Part shown: positions 16,781 to 24,747 of the stretch, one piece after another
Position numbering within the stretch: position 1 is the stretch's first letter
Layout of the letters: the number at the start of each line of letters is the position of its first letter
NCBI RefSeq assembly: GCF_014697355.1
Contig: NZ_JACJRQ010000054.1
Coordinates: 1-47,091, forward strand
Source of the DNA: Nostoc calcicola FACHB-3891
Lineage (GTDB): Bacteria; Cyanobacteriota; Cyanobacteriia; Cyanobacteriales; Nostocaceae
Direction: 5' to 3'
Length of the DNA stretch: 47,091 bases
Program-made: the position numbers and the translations under genes
The notes under the pieces: generated by a model
The model's input: only the letters and a program-made list of their open reading frames with translations
Told to the model about the DNA's origin: nothing
The model's database searches: none

Positions 16781-17422
16781 ATGTTTGAGTTTTGGAGTGT
16801 TAATAATATTGCCTTCACAGTCGTGGGTTATCCCATGAGTTATGTTGAATTTTTGGGAACTATTTTCTCCTTATGGTCAGTATGGCTAATTTCCAAAAGG
16901 AAAATTCTGACTTGGCCTGTTGGGATAGTCAGTGTATTGCTGTACATGATGCTTTTCTATCAAATCCGATTGTATTCAGATGCGATCGAGCAAGTTTATT
17001 ATTTAGTTGTTAGTTTTTATGGCTGGTGGCGATGGAGTAAACCAGAATCAGCTAGTGGCAAAATTTTAAGTGTGAGATATAGCTCTCCACGCGCAATTGT
17101 TTTGGCTGCTTCGGTAACAATAGCCATTTCCTTTGTAACGGGAACATTGATAAGTCAAATTCATCTAATACTGCCGACACTATTTCCAGAAAAAGCTTCT
17201 TTTCCTTACTTGGATGCACTCACGACAATTATGAGTTTTACCGCAATGTGGTTAATGGTGCAAAAGCGGATTGAAAGTTGGTATTACTGGATAGTAGTTG
17301 ATATTATTGGCATTTGGTTATATTACGTAAAAGAGGTTAAATTCATTGCTTTACTTTATGTAATTTTGCTGTTTATGGCAATTAACGGCTCAATATCTTG
17401 GCAGAAAAAACCTTTAAGTTGA
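16781..17422 (+). CDS. pnuC: PnuC-type nicotinamide riboside transporter
   Basis: The 213-residue protein has about seven hydrophobic helices and the PnuC signature: EFLGTIFSLWSVWLISK near the N-terminus, TWPVGIVSVLLYMMLFYQIR with the conserved WP-G, YSDAIEQVYYLVVSFYGWWRW, and a C-terminal WYYWIVVDIIGIWLYYVKEV. PnuC proteins are facilitative vitamin B3-type transporters; cytoplasmic phosphorylation by NadR traps the riboside. The gene order nadR-pnuC supports nicotinamide riboside as substrate rather than thiamine or riboflavin (PnuT/PnuX). The first ATG is used; a second Met (MSYVEF) 18 residues in is possible. Confidence 0.88.
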   Translation: MFEFWSVNNIAFTVVGYPMSYVEFLGTIFSLWSVWLISKRKILTWPVGIVSVLLYMMLFYQIRLYSDAIEQVYYLVVSFYGWWRWSKPESASGKILSVRYSSPRAIVLAASVTIAISFVTGTLISQIHLILPTLFPEKASFPYLDALTTIMSFTAMWLMVQKRIESWYYWIVVDIIGIWLYYVKEVKFIALLYVILLFMAINGSISWQKKPLS

Positions 17423-17703
17423 TCTTGGTTTTATTGTGCTGACTGACTTGTATATAGGACTCATATTTGATTTTTGAAATACACGTTGGGGAGCCAGCCG
17501 TGTAGGCGGGTTTCCCGACTTGAGCGGACTGGCGTTGTGTTATGCCGTAGGCTAACGCAAACCCTTCGGACGGTGCGTTACGGAAGCCGTAACACACCCT
17601 ACATATACTGGTTTCCGTATAAGTAAGGTACAGAAAACCACAGATCGACACGTAGGGTAGCACAGCTGTGCTACCCTACCCATGAACCTAATTCAAATAA
17701 TCG
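17423..17703. repeat. Repeat-filled spacer: GTGCGTTACG repeat and a 28-nt palindrome
   Basis: The stretch 17487-17610 is an interspersed repeat containing GCCGTAGGCTAACGCAAACC and GGTGCGTTACGGAAGCCG ending AACACACCCTAC, a pattern common in filamentous cyanobacteria. At 17652-17679 there is a perfect palindrome with arm GTAGGGTAGCACAG. No gene is seen. Confidence 0.6.
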
Positions 17704-18327
17704 CTACCTGTCCGCAGGAGGAGGTGCTTGGCGATCGCCTTGAGGACGAGGTGGAATACCCAAAGCGTCTATCAACTGTTGTTCTGTGACACCCAGCTTT
17801 GCCGCAGCCGCTTTCAAATCAGGACGAGGTGGACGCTGGCCTTGACTTGGAGGATTAGCAGGTACTCCCAGCGCCGCTTTTAACTGAGCTTCTGTGACTC
17901 CCAATTTCGTCGCAGCGGCTTTAAAATCAGGACGATGTGGACCCTTGCGATCGCCTTCACCAGGAGGATGAGCAGGTACTCCCAGTGCATCCTTTAATTG
18001 TTGTTCGCTGACACCCAACTTTGCCGCAGCGACTTTAAAATCAGGACGAGGTGGACGCTGATTGCGATCGCCTTCACCAGGAGGATTAGCAGGTACTCCC
18101 AGTGCATCCTTTAATTGTTGTTCGCTGACACCCAACTTCGCCGCAGCCGCTTTAAAATCAGGACGAGGCGGACGCGGCCTTTCTGACGGTGGTTGGTTGG
18201 GAACATCTGTTGCTTGGGCAATTTGCTGGGATTGATTAGCAGCATTTGCTTGATTGAGTGACATAAAACCAAATGTACCAAACCAAACAGGAATTGCTGT
18301 TAACACTAATACTTGACGAATATTCAT
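17704..18327 (-). CDS. Secreted repeat protein with four LGVxExQLKxALG units
   Basis: A protein of about 207 residues with a signal peptide (MNIRQVLVLTAIPVWFGTFG, cleavage likely after NQANA). Four repeats of about 35-39 residues follow, each with RPDFKAAAAKLGVSEQQLKD then ALGVPANPP and a charged, proline-rich linker. The repeats look like short helical pairs on flexible linkers. It is periplasmic or secreted; the function is not known. An upstream in-frame start at 18336 would add MSI. The signal peptide and the promoter palindrome match those of the 18829-19101 gene, and both lie next to a two-component system. Confidence 0.8.
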   Translation of the reverse strand: MNIRQVLVLTAIPVWFGTFGFMSLNQANAANQSQQIAQATDVPNQPPSERPRPPRPDFKAAAAKLGVSEQQLKDALGVPANPPGEGDRNQRPPRPDFKVAAAKLGVSEQQLKDALGVPAHPPGEGDRKGPHRPDFKAAATKLGVTEAQLKAALGVPANPPSQGQRPPRPDLKAAAAKLGVTEQQLIDALGIPPRPQGDRQAPPPADR

Positions 18328-18377
18328 AATCGACACTCAAAAGATAGATTGTTTACATTTCTAATTGAACTAACCCA

Positions 18378-18420
18378 AAATTACAGATCGCCCTGCTTGT
18401 GAATTACAATTTTGTAATTT
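18378..18420. promoter_or_regulatory. Putative operator: three AAATTAC-type half-sites
   Basis: AAATTAC at 18378, (G)AATTAC at 18401 and its inverse GTAATT at 18414 make a direct repeat with 23-bp spacing plus an inverted repeat with a 6-bp spacer (AATTAC-AATTTT-GTAATT). The same layout occurs at 19151-19193. It begins 51 bp upstream of the ATG at 18327. It is a candidate binding site for the adjacent OmpR-type regulator; this is inference. Confidence 0.5.
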
Positions 18421-18708
18421 TTGTCACTGAAGCATAACCCCTGTACTCAAACTACGTAATCTTCAGCCCCACATCAAAAGTTGCTGCGTAACCTTGTGCA
18501 TTCTTGGTGATGTTATTTTTCATCACCCTGGTTTCAAATTAAGGGTTTGCGATCGCCATCTCTCAGATATGGCGCAATACATCTGTTTCTCTATTCTCTC
18601 TGCGTTCTCTGCGCCTCTGTGGTTCGTAAAACAAGGTGAGAAATCGAACCGCAGAGGACGCAGAGGGCACGGAGAAATAAGAGTTTTAGAGAGTTGTTGC
18701 CTAAGTTC
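18421..18708. other. Spacer without a gene
   Basis: A repeated TCTCTGCGTTCTCTGCGCCT/GTGGTTCG motif lies at about 18593-18626, followed by its near complement (CGCAGAGGACGCAGAGG), forming a fold-back. The same motif sits inside the 24748-24867 element. No gene is seen. Confidence 0.45.
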
Positions 18709-18806
18709 TAGTAGTCTGTCAATAAATAATTGATGGATAAATTCCTTGTAGAGACGGCGATTTATCGCGTCTCTCTAACCGTCAAAATGAATTTGACAGA
18801 CCACTA
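18709..18806. repeat. MITE-like element with TAGTAGTCTGTC ends (copy 1)
   Basis: The ends TAGTAGTCTGTCAA and TTGACAGACCACTA are inverted repeats bounded by TA on both sides, as for Tc1/IS630-type targets. The middle carries the palindrome GAGACGGCGATTTATCGCGT (18748-18774). Copy 2 is at 24748-24867. Confidence 0.6.
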
Positions 18807-18828
18807 GCCTTATACAAGAACGTTTCAA

Positions 18829-19101
18829 TTAACGGTTATTGTGTGGTATCCGATTTTGATTTGCGCCTTGATTTTGAGGTTGGGGAGGGCGTTTTTTCTG
18901 CTGTGGGCGTCGTTGCTGATGCTTGATTTGTGGTTTTTTATCCGGTTTTTGCAATTCATTTTGCGGTGTTGGGCGTTGTTGTGAAATCTCTACCTTGCCA
19001 TTGGCTGGAGATTGGGCATTTGCTTGATTGGGTGCAACAAAACCAAATGCACCAACTACAAAAGGAATCGCTACCACAGCTAAAACTCTCCGAATATTCA
19101 T
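18829..19101 (-). CDS. Small secreted Pro/Gln/Lys/Arg-rich protein
   Basis: A protein of about 90 residues: a signal peptide (MNIRRVLAVVAIPFVVGAFG, cleavage likely after NQANA), then a low-complexity basic tail rich in Q, P, K, R and N (QQRRPQQKKRPPQPQNQ). The mature part should be disordered and strongly basic. The signal peptide is nearly the same as in the 17704-18327 protein, so the two share an ancestral 5' end with promoter, joined to different mature parts. An upstream in-frame start at 19131 would put ten extra residues before a normal signal peptide, so 19101 is chosen. It is divergent from the response regulator. Function unknown. Confidence 0.75.
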   Translation of the reverse strand: MNIRRVLAVVAIPFVVGAFGFVAPNQANAQSPANGKVEISQQRPTPQNELQKPDKKPQIKHQQRRPQQKKRPPQPQNQGANQNRIPHNNR

Positions 19102-19150
19102 GATTGTTAATCTCGAAACTGTTGCTGACATTTCTGATTAACCCACCTCA

Positions 19151-19193
19151 AAATTACAACTGGCTTGGTTTCTAAATTACATTTTTGTAATTT
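19151..19193. promoter_or_regulatory. Putative operator between secreted protein and response regulator
   Basis: AAATTAC at 19151, AAATTAC at 19174 and GTAATTT at 19187 form a 23-bp direct spacing plus a 7-bp inverted repeat with a 6-bp spacer (AAATTAC-ATTTTT-GTAATTT). It lies 50 bp upstream of the secreted-protein ATG (19101) and 60 bp upstream of the regulator start (19253), so it could control both. Matches 18378-18420 in order and spacing. Confidence 0.55.
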
Positions 19194-19252
19194 GAACTCA
19201 AAGGTAATGAATTTACAATGGAGTAATGATTGTCAAGTAATCAATATTATTT

Positions 19253-19966
19253 GTGAACATTCTGTTTGTCGAAGATGAAGCCAAAATTGCTAACTTCGTC
19301 CGGGCTGGATTGAAGGAGCAGGGATTTGTCGTAGACTACTGCGACAACGGTGATGACGGATATCTGCGGGCATTAGATAACGAATATGATGCGATCGTAC
19401 TTGATATCATGGTGCCAGGTAAGGATGGACTATCGATTCTCAAACAACTACGCCACTCAGGGCGGAATACACCAGTGATTTTATTAACCGCTCGTAATGA
19501 ACTGGACGATCGCCTCTCCGGTTTGAATTTGGGAGCAGACGACTATATAGCCAAACCGTTTTTTGTAGAAGAACTAGCAGCTCGAATTCATGCAGTTGTG
19601 CGCCGGAGTGTGGGCGAACGCCAAAATTTGCTTGTGGTGGGGTCGCTCAAGCTCGATCGCATCACGCGGGAAGTCACCTACAATCAACGAGCGATCGAAC
19701 TTACCAGCCGCGAGTTTAATCTCTTGGAATATCTCATGCGCTCTCCCGGACGAGTTTTCACCCGTACTCAAATCCTGGAACACGTTTGGGGCTACGACTT
19801 TAACCCCAACACCAATGTCGTCGATGTTTGTATCCAGCGAATTCGCAAAAAAATTGACCCCATCGATCAAGCAGACTTCATTGAAAGCATTCGCGGTGTT
19901 GGATATCGGTTTCGCAAGCCAGACGATGAATCAATTCAAAATTCAAAATTCAAAATTCAAAATTAA
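19253..19966 (+). CDS. OmpR/PhoB-family response regulator
   Basis: The 237-residue protein has a receiver domain (residues 1-118; acidic pocket E7-D8, phospho-acceptor D51 in VLDIMVPGKDG, KPF near 101) and a winged-helix C-terminal domain (ELTSREFNLLEYLMRSPG, FTRTQILEHVWGYDF, VDVCIQRIRKKI, IRGVGYRF). The start is GTG 19253. The last residues SIQNSKFKIQN come from ATTCAAA heptamer repeats (19932-19965) that carry the stop, so the native 3' end has been replaced. It is followed after 36 bp by its likely partner kinase. The divergent secreted-protein gene and the shared palindrome suggest it controls that gene. Confidence 0.93.
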   Translation: MNILFVEDEAKIANFVRAGLKEQGFVVDYCDNGDDGYLRALDNEYDAIVLDIMVPGKDGLSILKQLRHSGRNTPVILLTARNELDDRLSGLNLGADDYIAKPFFVEELAARIHAVVRRSVGERQNLLVVGSLKLDRITREVTYNQRAIELTSREFNLLEYLMRSPGRVFTRTQILEHVWGYDFNPNTNVVDVCIQRIRKKIDPIDQADFIESIRGVGYRFRKPDDESIQNSKFKIQN

Positions 19967-20002
19967 ATACAGCCACGCCACTTGCGGGCGAGGTTATAAA
20001 CT

Positions 20003-21646
20003 ATGAAACGCCCTTCGTTTCGACTCCGAATTGCCCTATTGTCTGCGGGTTTAGCTGGAAGTGCATTAGTTGGGTTTGGTGCAGTTTCTTGGTTTCAGAT
20101 TTACGAAGCTAAAATCAGCCGCCTTGACGCAGAATTGTTAAATCAATTAATGCGGGCAAGCCGTCCACCCGAACGTCCACCCGAAGCAGAACGATGGCAG
20201 CGCTACGAAGACTCATTAAGCTATACCTTAGGAACAAATACAAAAACTCCCGTTGCACTGTTAGTGCTTGACGCAAACAGCAACACAGTTTATCAATCCG
20301 ATGAAGTGCAAGCCGACCTCGACTTGAATCGTCTGTTACTTGGGCGAATTGGGATGACACCTCAGCCACCGCCCCTGAATAGAGAACGACCCCCAAGACC
20401 TGATACTAAGTTGCGTTCAGAAATACCATCTAGTAGTTCGCCAAGTGAACTTAGCGGGGTAAAGGGGAAAGGGGAAAGGGGAAAGGTTTTAAATCCCTTA
20501 CCCTTTACCCCTTCCCCTTTCCCCAGCCCTCACCCAGCATTTTTGGGTTGGCAGAGTACTAGAACCCAAGAATATAACGAATTAACATCCTCCTCATCCC
20601 CCCCATTCAATCCTCCCCCACGCCCACCTCAATTTGTCTCCCAGCAAACAGCGACAGGAACTTGGCGAATTGGGGCAGCTCGATTTCCCAATGCTCAGGT
20701 TGCCATTGCCGTTAGCCTAGAAGCCGTCAACCAAGAGATGGCTAGCATTCGCAATATCTTTCTGGTATCAATTCCCGGAGCGCTTTCGATCGTTGCCGTC
20801 GGGGCATGGGTAGTTGCTGGTAGTGCCTTGCGTCCCATCCATCAATTAACAGGCGTCATTCAACAGGTAACCGTCAAAGGGCTAGATCAGCGGATTCCCA
20901 TTGGCACAACGGACGTTGAATTTGTGGAACTGATTCGGGTGTTTAACCAAATGCTAGAACGTCTGGAACGCAGTTTCACCCAAGCTTCTCGCTTTAGTGC
21001 TGATGCTGCTCACGAACTGAAAACCCCACTCACCATTCTCCAAGGCGAACTAGAACGAACACTGCAACAAGTTGACTCTGGATCGGAAGTGCAACAGCGC
21101 TTAAGCAACCTCTTGGATGAAGTGCGCCGGTTGAGCGGCATTATGCGGAAACTTTTGCTGCTGTCTTTGGCAGATGCAGGACAAATGAGCTTGTATTTGG
21201 TTGAAGTGGATATGTCTGAGTTGCTGATGGAGATGCTAGAGGATGTAGAACTGCTAGCTCCCCATTTGAGCTTGCACAGCGATATTCCTGATGGTTTAAA
21301 GGTACAGGGCGATCGCGATCTCCTAATTCAAGTTCTGCAAAACCTGTTGAGTAATGCCATCAAATATAATCTCCCCAACGGTTGGATAGAAATTCACGCT
21401 CATCAAACTCAAACAACGCTCCACATCACAATTACCAACGCATCAAAAGATATTCCAGCCAGCGATCGCTCACGCCTGTTTGACCGCTTTTATCGCGGCG
21501 ATCGTGCCCGCACCCGCAAAGTCGAAGGAATTGGACTCGGACTGAGCCTAGCCCGTGAAATTGTTCGCGCACATCGCGGCGATCTGATCCTTGACTCAAC
21601 AACATCTGTTGGTCAAACAGCGTTCACCCTGATGTTGCCGCAATAG
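20003..21646 (+). CDS. Membrane sensor histidine kinase with repeat-derived insert in the sensor domain
   Basis: The 547-residue kinase has TM1 (about 9-31), a periplasmic sensor region (about 32-249), TM2 (about 250-275), a HAMP domain (about 276-325), HisKA with phospho-acceptor H337 in AAHELKTPL, N-box LQNLLSNAIKYN, F-box SRLFDRFYRGD and G-box GIGLGLSLA. It should phosphorylate the upstream regulator. Residues about 150-178 (VKGKGERGKVLNPLPFTPSP and following) are encoded by a GGGGAAA/TTTCCCC fold-back repeat (20457-20526) that also occurs between genes, so a repeat was inserted in frame. The rest of the sensor is proline-rich and I know no domain for it. Confidence 0.93.
   Translation: MKRPSFRLRIALLSAGLAGSALVGFGAVSWFQIYEAKISRLDAELLNQLMRASRPPERPPEAERWQRYEDSLSYTLGTNTKTPVALLVLDANSNTVYQSDEVQADLDLNRLLLGRIGMTPQPPPLNRERPPRPDTKLRSEIPSSSSPSELSGVKGKGERGKVLNPLPFTPSPFPSPHPAFLGWQSTRTQEYNELTSSSSPPFNPPPRPPQFVSQQTATGTWRIGAARFPNAQVAIAVSLEAVNQEMASIRNIFLVSIPGALSIVAVGAWVVAGSALRPIHQLTGVIQQVTVKGLDQRIPIGTTDVEFVELIRVFNQMLERLERSFTQASRFSADAAHELKTPLTILQGELERTLQQVDSGSEVQQRLSNLLDEVRRLSGIMRKLLLLSLADAGQMSLYLVEVDMSELLMEMLEDVELLAPHLSLHSDIPDGLKVQGDRDLLIQVLQNLLSNAIKYNLPNGWIEIHAHQTQTTLHITITNASKDIPASDRSRLFDRFYRGDRARTRKVEGIGLGLSLAREIVRAHRGDLILDSTTSVGQTAFTLMLPQ
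20457..20526. repeat. GGGAAAG fold-back repeat inside the kinase gene
   Basis: The repeat has four GGGGAAA-type units, a short spacer TTTTAAATCCC, then CCTTTACCCCTTCCCCTTTC. The two arms are complementary and would form a long hairpin. The same units occur between genes at 4755-4850, 21655-21830, 34358-34496 and 45820-45925. Here the length keeps the reading frame open. Confidence 0.8.
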
Positions 21647-21654
21647 GGTCAGAA

Positions 21655-21833
21655 TTCAAAACAGGGGTAAAGGTTAAAGGGTAAAGGGTAAAGGGTAAGA
21701 ATTCAAAACAGGGGTAAAGGTTAAAGGGTAAAGGGATAAATTTAACCTTTCCCCCTTCCCCCTTTCCCCTTTCCCCCTTTCCCTTTCCCCCTTTCCCTTT
21801 CCCCCTTCCCCCTTCCCCTTCCCCTTCTTCATT
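21655..21833. repeat. Large polypurine/polypyrimidine fold-back repeat
   Basis: Tandem GGGTAAAGGTTAAAGGG units, each with GAATTCAAAACAGGGG, are followed by GGATAAATTTAACC and then CCCTTTCCCCC units. The complement of this block matches 34358-34496 almost throughout, so the two are inverted copies of one element. It lies directly after the kinase stop. Confidence 0.75.
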
Positions 21834-21965
21834 CTCCGGCGCGAGGAGGTTCGGGAAACCAGCCACCGTAGGCGATGACGTTAATCAGATTTAAAAATTG
21901 GGAAGAATAAAGTCTGGTGAGATTTTACAAGCAACAGTGATTTATCAAATGAGGCTTTAATCCTT

Positions 21966-23456
21966 ATGAGTTCTGATTTTCAACCCCCACCTAAGAGTTT
22001 GTCCATACTGGCTTCCGTAGGAGGAGTGGTGACTGCTGTCATCGCGATCGCTGGTTTTAATTTTTGGTCTGGGCAACTTTCTCGAAGTTCTCTAGAAAAA
22101 CCTGAAATATCTACATCCCAAGCTGCTTCACAACCAAAGGAATCCATACAAAGCACTCCTTTTACTGCTCAAGAAACTGAAACAATTGCCAAGCTTGATG
22201 CTACATCTGTGGTTTTACCAGGTGAACCCATTGCTCCCAACCAATTAACCATCGCCATCACTCCTTATGTTGCTCCTGGCGCAGGATCGTTAACAAAAGA
22301 AGAAATTGCAACTGCCCGTCAGGCTTGGTCATACTTCCAGCGCAACTGGAATGACGAAACTGGCTTGGTTAATTCTGTTGATCGCTTTGCCTCCGTGACT
22401 ATGTGGGATCAGGCAGCAGCGATCGCCGCCTTAGTCAGTGCTAGAGAACTCAATATCGTGCCTGCGGCTGAATTTGAAGCCAAAATGACCAAAATGTTGA
22501 AAACACTGGCATCTCTGCCGTTATACAAAGAAGAACTACCCAACAAGGTCTACAACGCAAAAACCCTCATACCCGTTAATTATGGTCAATTAGAAAAACG
22601 GGAAGAAATTGGTTGGTCTGCCATTGATTTGGGGCGAATGGCAATCTGGCTAAAGATTGTTGGTGCAAAGTATCCCCAAATGCGATCGCTCTCCAATGAT
22701 GTTTGGAAACATTGGCAAGTCAAGCGTCTCACCAAAAATGGGCAAATGTATGGTACTGCCATCATCAAAGGTAAAGAACAATACAACCAAGAAGGTCGCT
22801 TGGGCTACGAGAATTATGCTGCCTATGGTCTGAAGCTTTGGGGCTTGGATGTTAAAAAAGCCTTGGATTATCAGTCCCATACTGCTTTTGTAAATCTTTA
22901 CGGACAAGGAATTCCTTACGACCGACGTGACTATAAAAAATCTGAAGCTAATAACTACGTTTTGAGCGAACCCTATATTTTAGATGGTATTGAAACTGGG
23001 TTTCAAGCTTTGCCTAAAGCCTACGCCGATAGAATTTTAGCTGCTCAAGAATCTCGCTATCAAGCGACAAAACAATTAACTGCTGTCACCGAAGACAACT
23101 TAGATCGCGCTCCTTACTTTGTTTACAGCAGTTTGTTTGTCAATGGAGAACCTTGGGCTACCATCACAGACACTCGACAACAGCGTAATGATTTGCGCTT
23201 TTTAAGTGCTAAGGCATCAGTAGGTTGGCACATGCTTTATAACACTGCTTACACCCGCCAGTTATTTGATTTTGTCCAAGCCAACCTCAAGTCAAAAGAT
23301 GGTTGGTATAACGGTTTCTATGAATCTCTGCGTCAGCCGAATAAAGCTCTAACAGCCAATAATAATGGCGTGATTTTAGAGAGTTTGCTTTACAAACAAG
23401 TCGGACAACCGCTTACCGTTTGGGCAGGAGTTAAGAGAAGTAACAAGTTAAATTAA
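21966..23456 (+). CDS. DUF3131 domain-containing membrane-anchored protein
   Basis: The 496-residue protein has one N-terminal membrane segment (about residues 14-36, SILASVGGVVTAVIAIAGF) and a Ser/Gln/Thr-rich linker (about 40-85). A large extracytoplasmic domain follows, containing AWSYFQRNWNDETGLVNSVD, TMWDQAAAIAALVSARELN and, near the end, DGWYNGFYES and LTANNNGVILESLLYK. These segments are characteristic of DUF3131, predicted to be an alpha/alpha-barrel like glycoside hydrolases; acidic residues in WDQ and DGWYNGFYE could be catalytic. A polysaccharide or cell-wall role is possible but not shown. It sits alone, downstream of the two-component system and a repeat block. Confidence 0.82.
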   Translation: MSSDFQPPPKSLSILASVGGVVTAVIAIAGFNFWSGQLSRSSLEKPEISTSQAASQPKESIQSTPFTAQETETIAKLDATSVVLPGEPIAPNQLTIAITPYVAPGAGSLTKEEIATARQAWSYFQRNWNDETGLVNSVDRFASVTMWDQAAAIAALVSARELNIVPAAEFEAKMTKMLKTLASLPLYKEELPNKVYNAKTLIPVNYGQLEKREEIGWSAIDLGRMAIWLKIVGAKYPQMRSLSNDVWKHWQVKRLTKNGQMYGTAIIKGKEQYNQEGRLGYENYAAYGLKLWGLDVKKALDYQSHTAFVNLYGQGIPYDRRDYKKSEANNYVLSEPYILDGIETGFQALPKAYADRILAAQESRYQATKQLTAVTEDNLDRAPYFVYSSLFVNGEPWATITDTRQQRNDLRFLSAKASVGWHMLYNTAYTRQLFDFVQANLKSKDGWYNGFYESLRQPNKALTANNNGVILESLLYKQVGQPLTVWAGVKRSNKLN

Positions 23457-23497
23457 GCCAAGTAGCACTAGCAAAGATGAAGCGCAAAGCGATCGCG

Positions 23498-23803
23498 CTA
23501 CAGGGTGGGATTCGTCAACAGGTGCAGTCCAATTAAATTAACTTTAGTCACCTGTCGCCGCAGCACATAACGCCGATGAATTTTGTTTCCAAATTCCTGG
23601 GGTGGTGCTATGCGTATCACTTCAAAACCCAGCTTCTGCCAAAAAGTCAATCCTGGCTGATTTTCTTGCAGAACAGCCAAAAAAACAGATTGCGCTTCCT
23701 GCTGTGCCACCCAACTTTCATAAGCTTGGTAAAATTGAGAGCCTAATCCTTTCCCTTGCTCATTAAAGTGAGAATTTCCATAGTACGTTGTGCATCTTGG
23801 CAT
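23498..23803 (-). pseudogene. GNAT acetyltransferase, N-terminal half deleted
   Basis: The frame encodes a clear C-terminal GNAT half: EQGKGLGSQFYQAYESW (acetyl-CoA loop, Q/RxxGxG/A type), AQSVFLAVLQENQPGLTFWQ and KLGFEVIR. The N-terminal half, about 60-80 residues in the family, is missing. The apparent start (MPRCTTYYGN) is coding sequence of the upstream ACT gene in another frame, and the homology begins exactly where the ACT gene stops making sense. A deletion fused the 3' end of the ACT gene to the middle of the acetyltransferase. Not expected to be functional. Confidence 0.7.
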
Positions 23804-24144
23804 TTGACAAACAAATGATCGTGATAATAAGCAGCAACCAAATTACAACTTATACCAGCTATTGCTAACTTCTGAGAAATTGCCGCCGTCAGACCGACTG
23901 CCTCCAGTGACGAATGAATAGTCAATGCGATCCATGCTGCTACAAAAGAATAAGGAATCGAAAGCTTATCCGCTTGCTGTTTTGTAATAATTAATGTCGT
24001 ACCTTCTGCTTCTCGAAATACGCAAACTGGTTCTATATTTGCTGGTACTCGATCCACAGGTACAGTGCAAAACACATATTCACCTGGTTGTAATTGGGGT
24101 TTCATCCCTTTAATCAAAGTTGATAGTTCTGTCTCTCCACTCAT
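23743..24144 (-). CDS. ACT-domain protein
   Basis: The 133-residue protein has a tandem ACT-like fold (CASTOR/ACT_7-type). It begins MSGETELSTLIKGMKPQLQPG and continues YVFCTVPVDRVP, VCVFREAEGTTLIITKQQAD, LTIHSSLEAVGLTAAISQKL, ISCNLVAAYYHDHLFVKCQDA and RTMEILTLMSKGKD. ACT domains of this group bind amino acids, but no ligand is assigned. The last few residues come from the deletion junction with the GNAT relic; the folded domain appears complete. The two ORFs overlap by about 60 bp in different frames. Confidence 0.78.
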   Translation of the reverse strand: MSGETELSTLIKGMKPQLQPGEYVFCTVPVDRVPANIEPVCVFREAEGTTLIITKQQADKLSIPYSFVAAWIALTIHSSLEAVGLTAAISQKLAIAGISCNLVAAYYHDHLFVKCQDAQRTMEILTLMSKGKD

Positions 24145-24237
24145 TTATCTGGGGGTAATTCCTCAAAAGATTTACGTGACTCTAACTGAGTAAGTAACAC
24201 ACAATGGAGTGTTATACTATTACTGTAATCGTAAAGC

Positions 24238-24663
24238 CTAATGATAAAACTGTTCATCCTTGATATATCCTTGCGATTTATAAAGTTTTTGGGCATTTGT
24301 GTTAGAAATATGAGTCGCTAATATTACTCGAACTGCCGCACTCTCTTTGGCATATTCTTGTGCAGCACTCATCAATAATGTTGCAACTCCTTTCTGGCGA
24401 TGCGACTCTTTCACATACAAATCGTTCAATATCCATACTCGCTTCATCGACACTGAAGAAAAACTCGGATAAAGCTGAGTAAACCCAATTATTTCTCCAT
24501 TTTCATTAGCTGCAAACACTACTGAATCATTATTCTTAAAACGTTCTTTGAGAAACTATTTGGCAGCTTCAATATCTGATACCTGATTATAAAAAATGCG
24601 GTATTCATCAAACAGTATCGACAGACTTTCAAGATGATTAATATTAGCTAAAAAAACTTCCAT
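24238..24663 (-). pseudogene. GNAT acetyltransferase with an in-frame amber stop at codon 36
   Basis: From ATG 24663 the frame reads MEVFLANINHLESLSILFDE and then YRIFYNQVSDIEAAK, hits TAG at 24556-24558, and continues FLKERFKNNDSVVFAANENG to the GNAT motifs HRQKGVATLLM and NAQKLYKSQGY, ending at 24238. The total is 141 codons, the usual length of a small GNAT enzyme, with one nonsense codon and no frameshift. The 93-residue ORF from an internal Met lacks the first strands of the fold. It is a recent pseudogene, unless a suppressor or restart rescues it, or the base is a sequencing error. Confidence 0.75.
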
Positions 24664-24747
24664 ATGACTTTTCCTTCCCCTACTCCTGTGTAAATTTTTC
24701 ATTGAATCTGAATTCAGATTAGCTCAAGGAGGGTTCTCAAAGCGATC

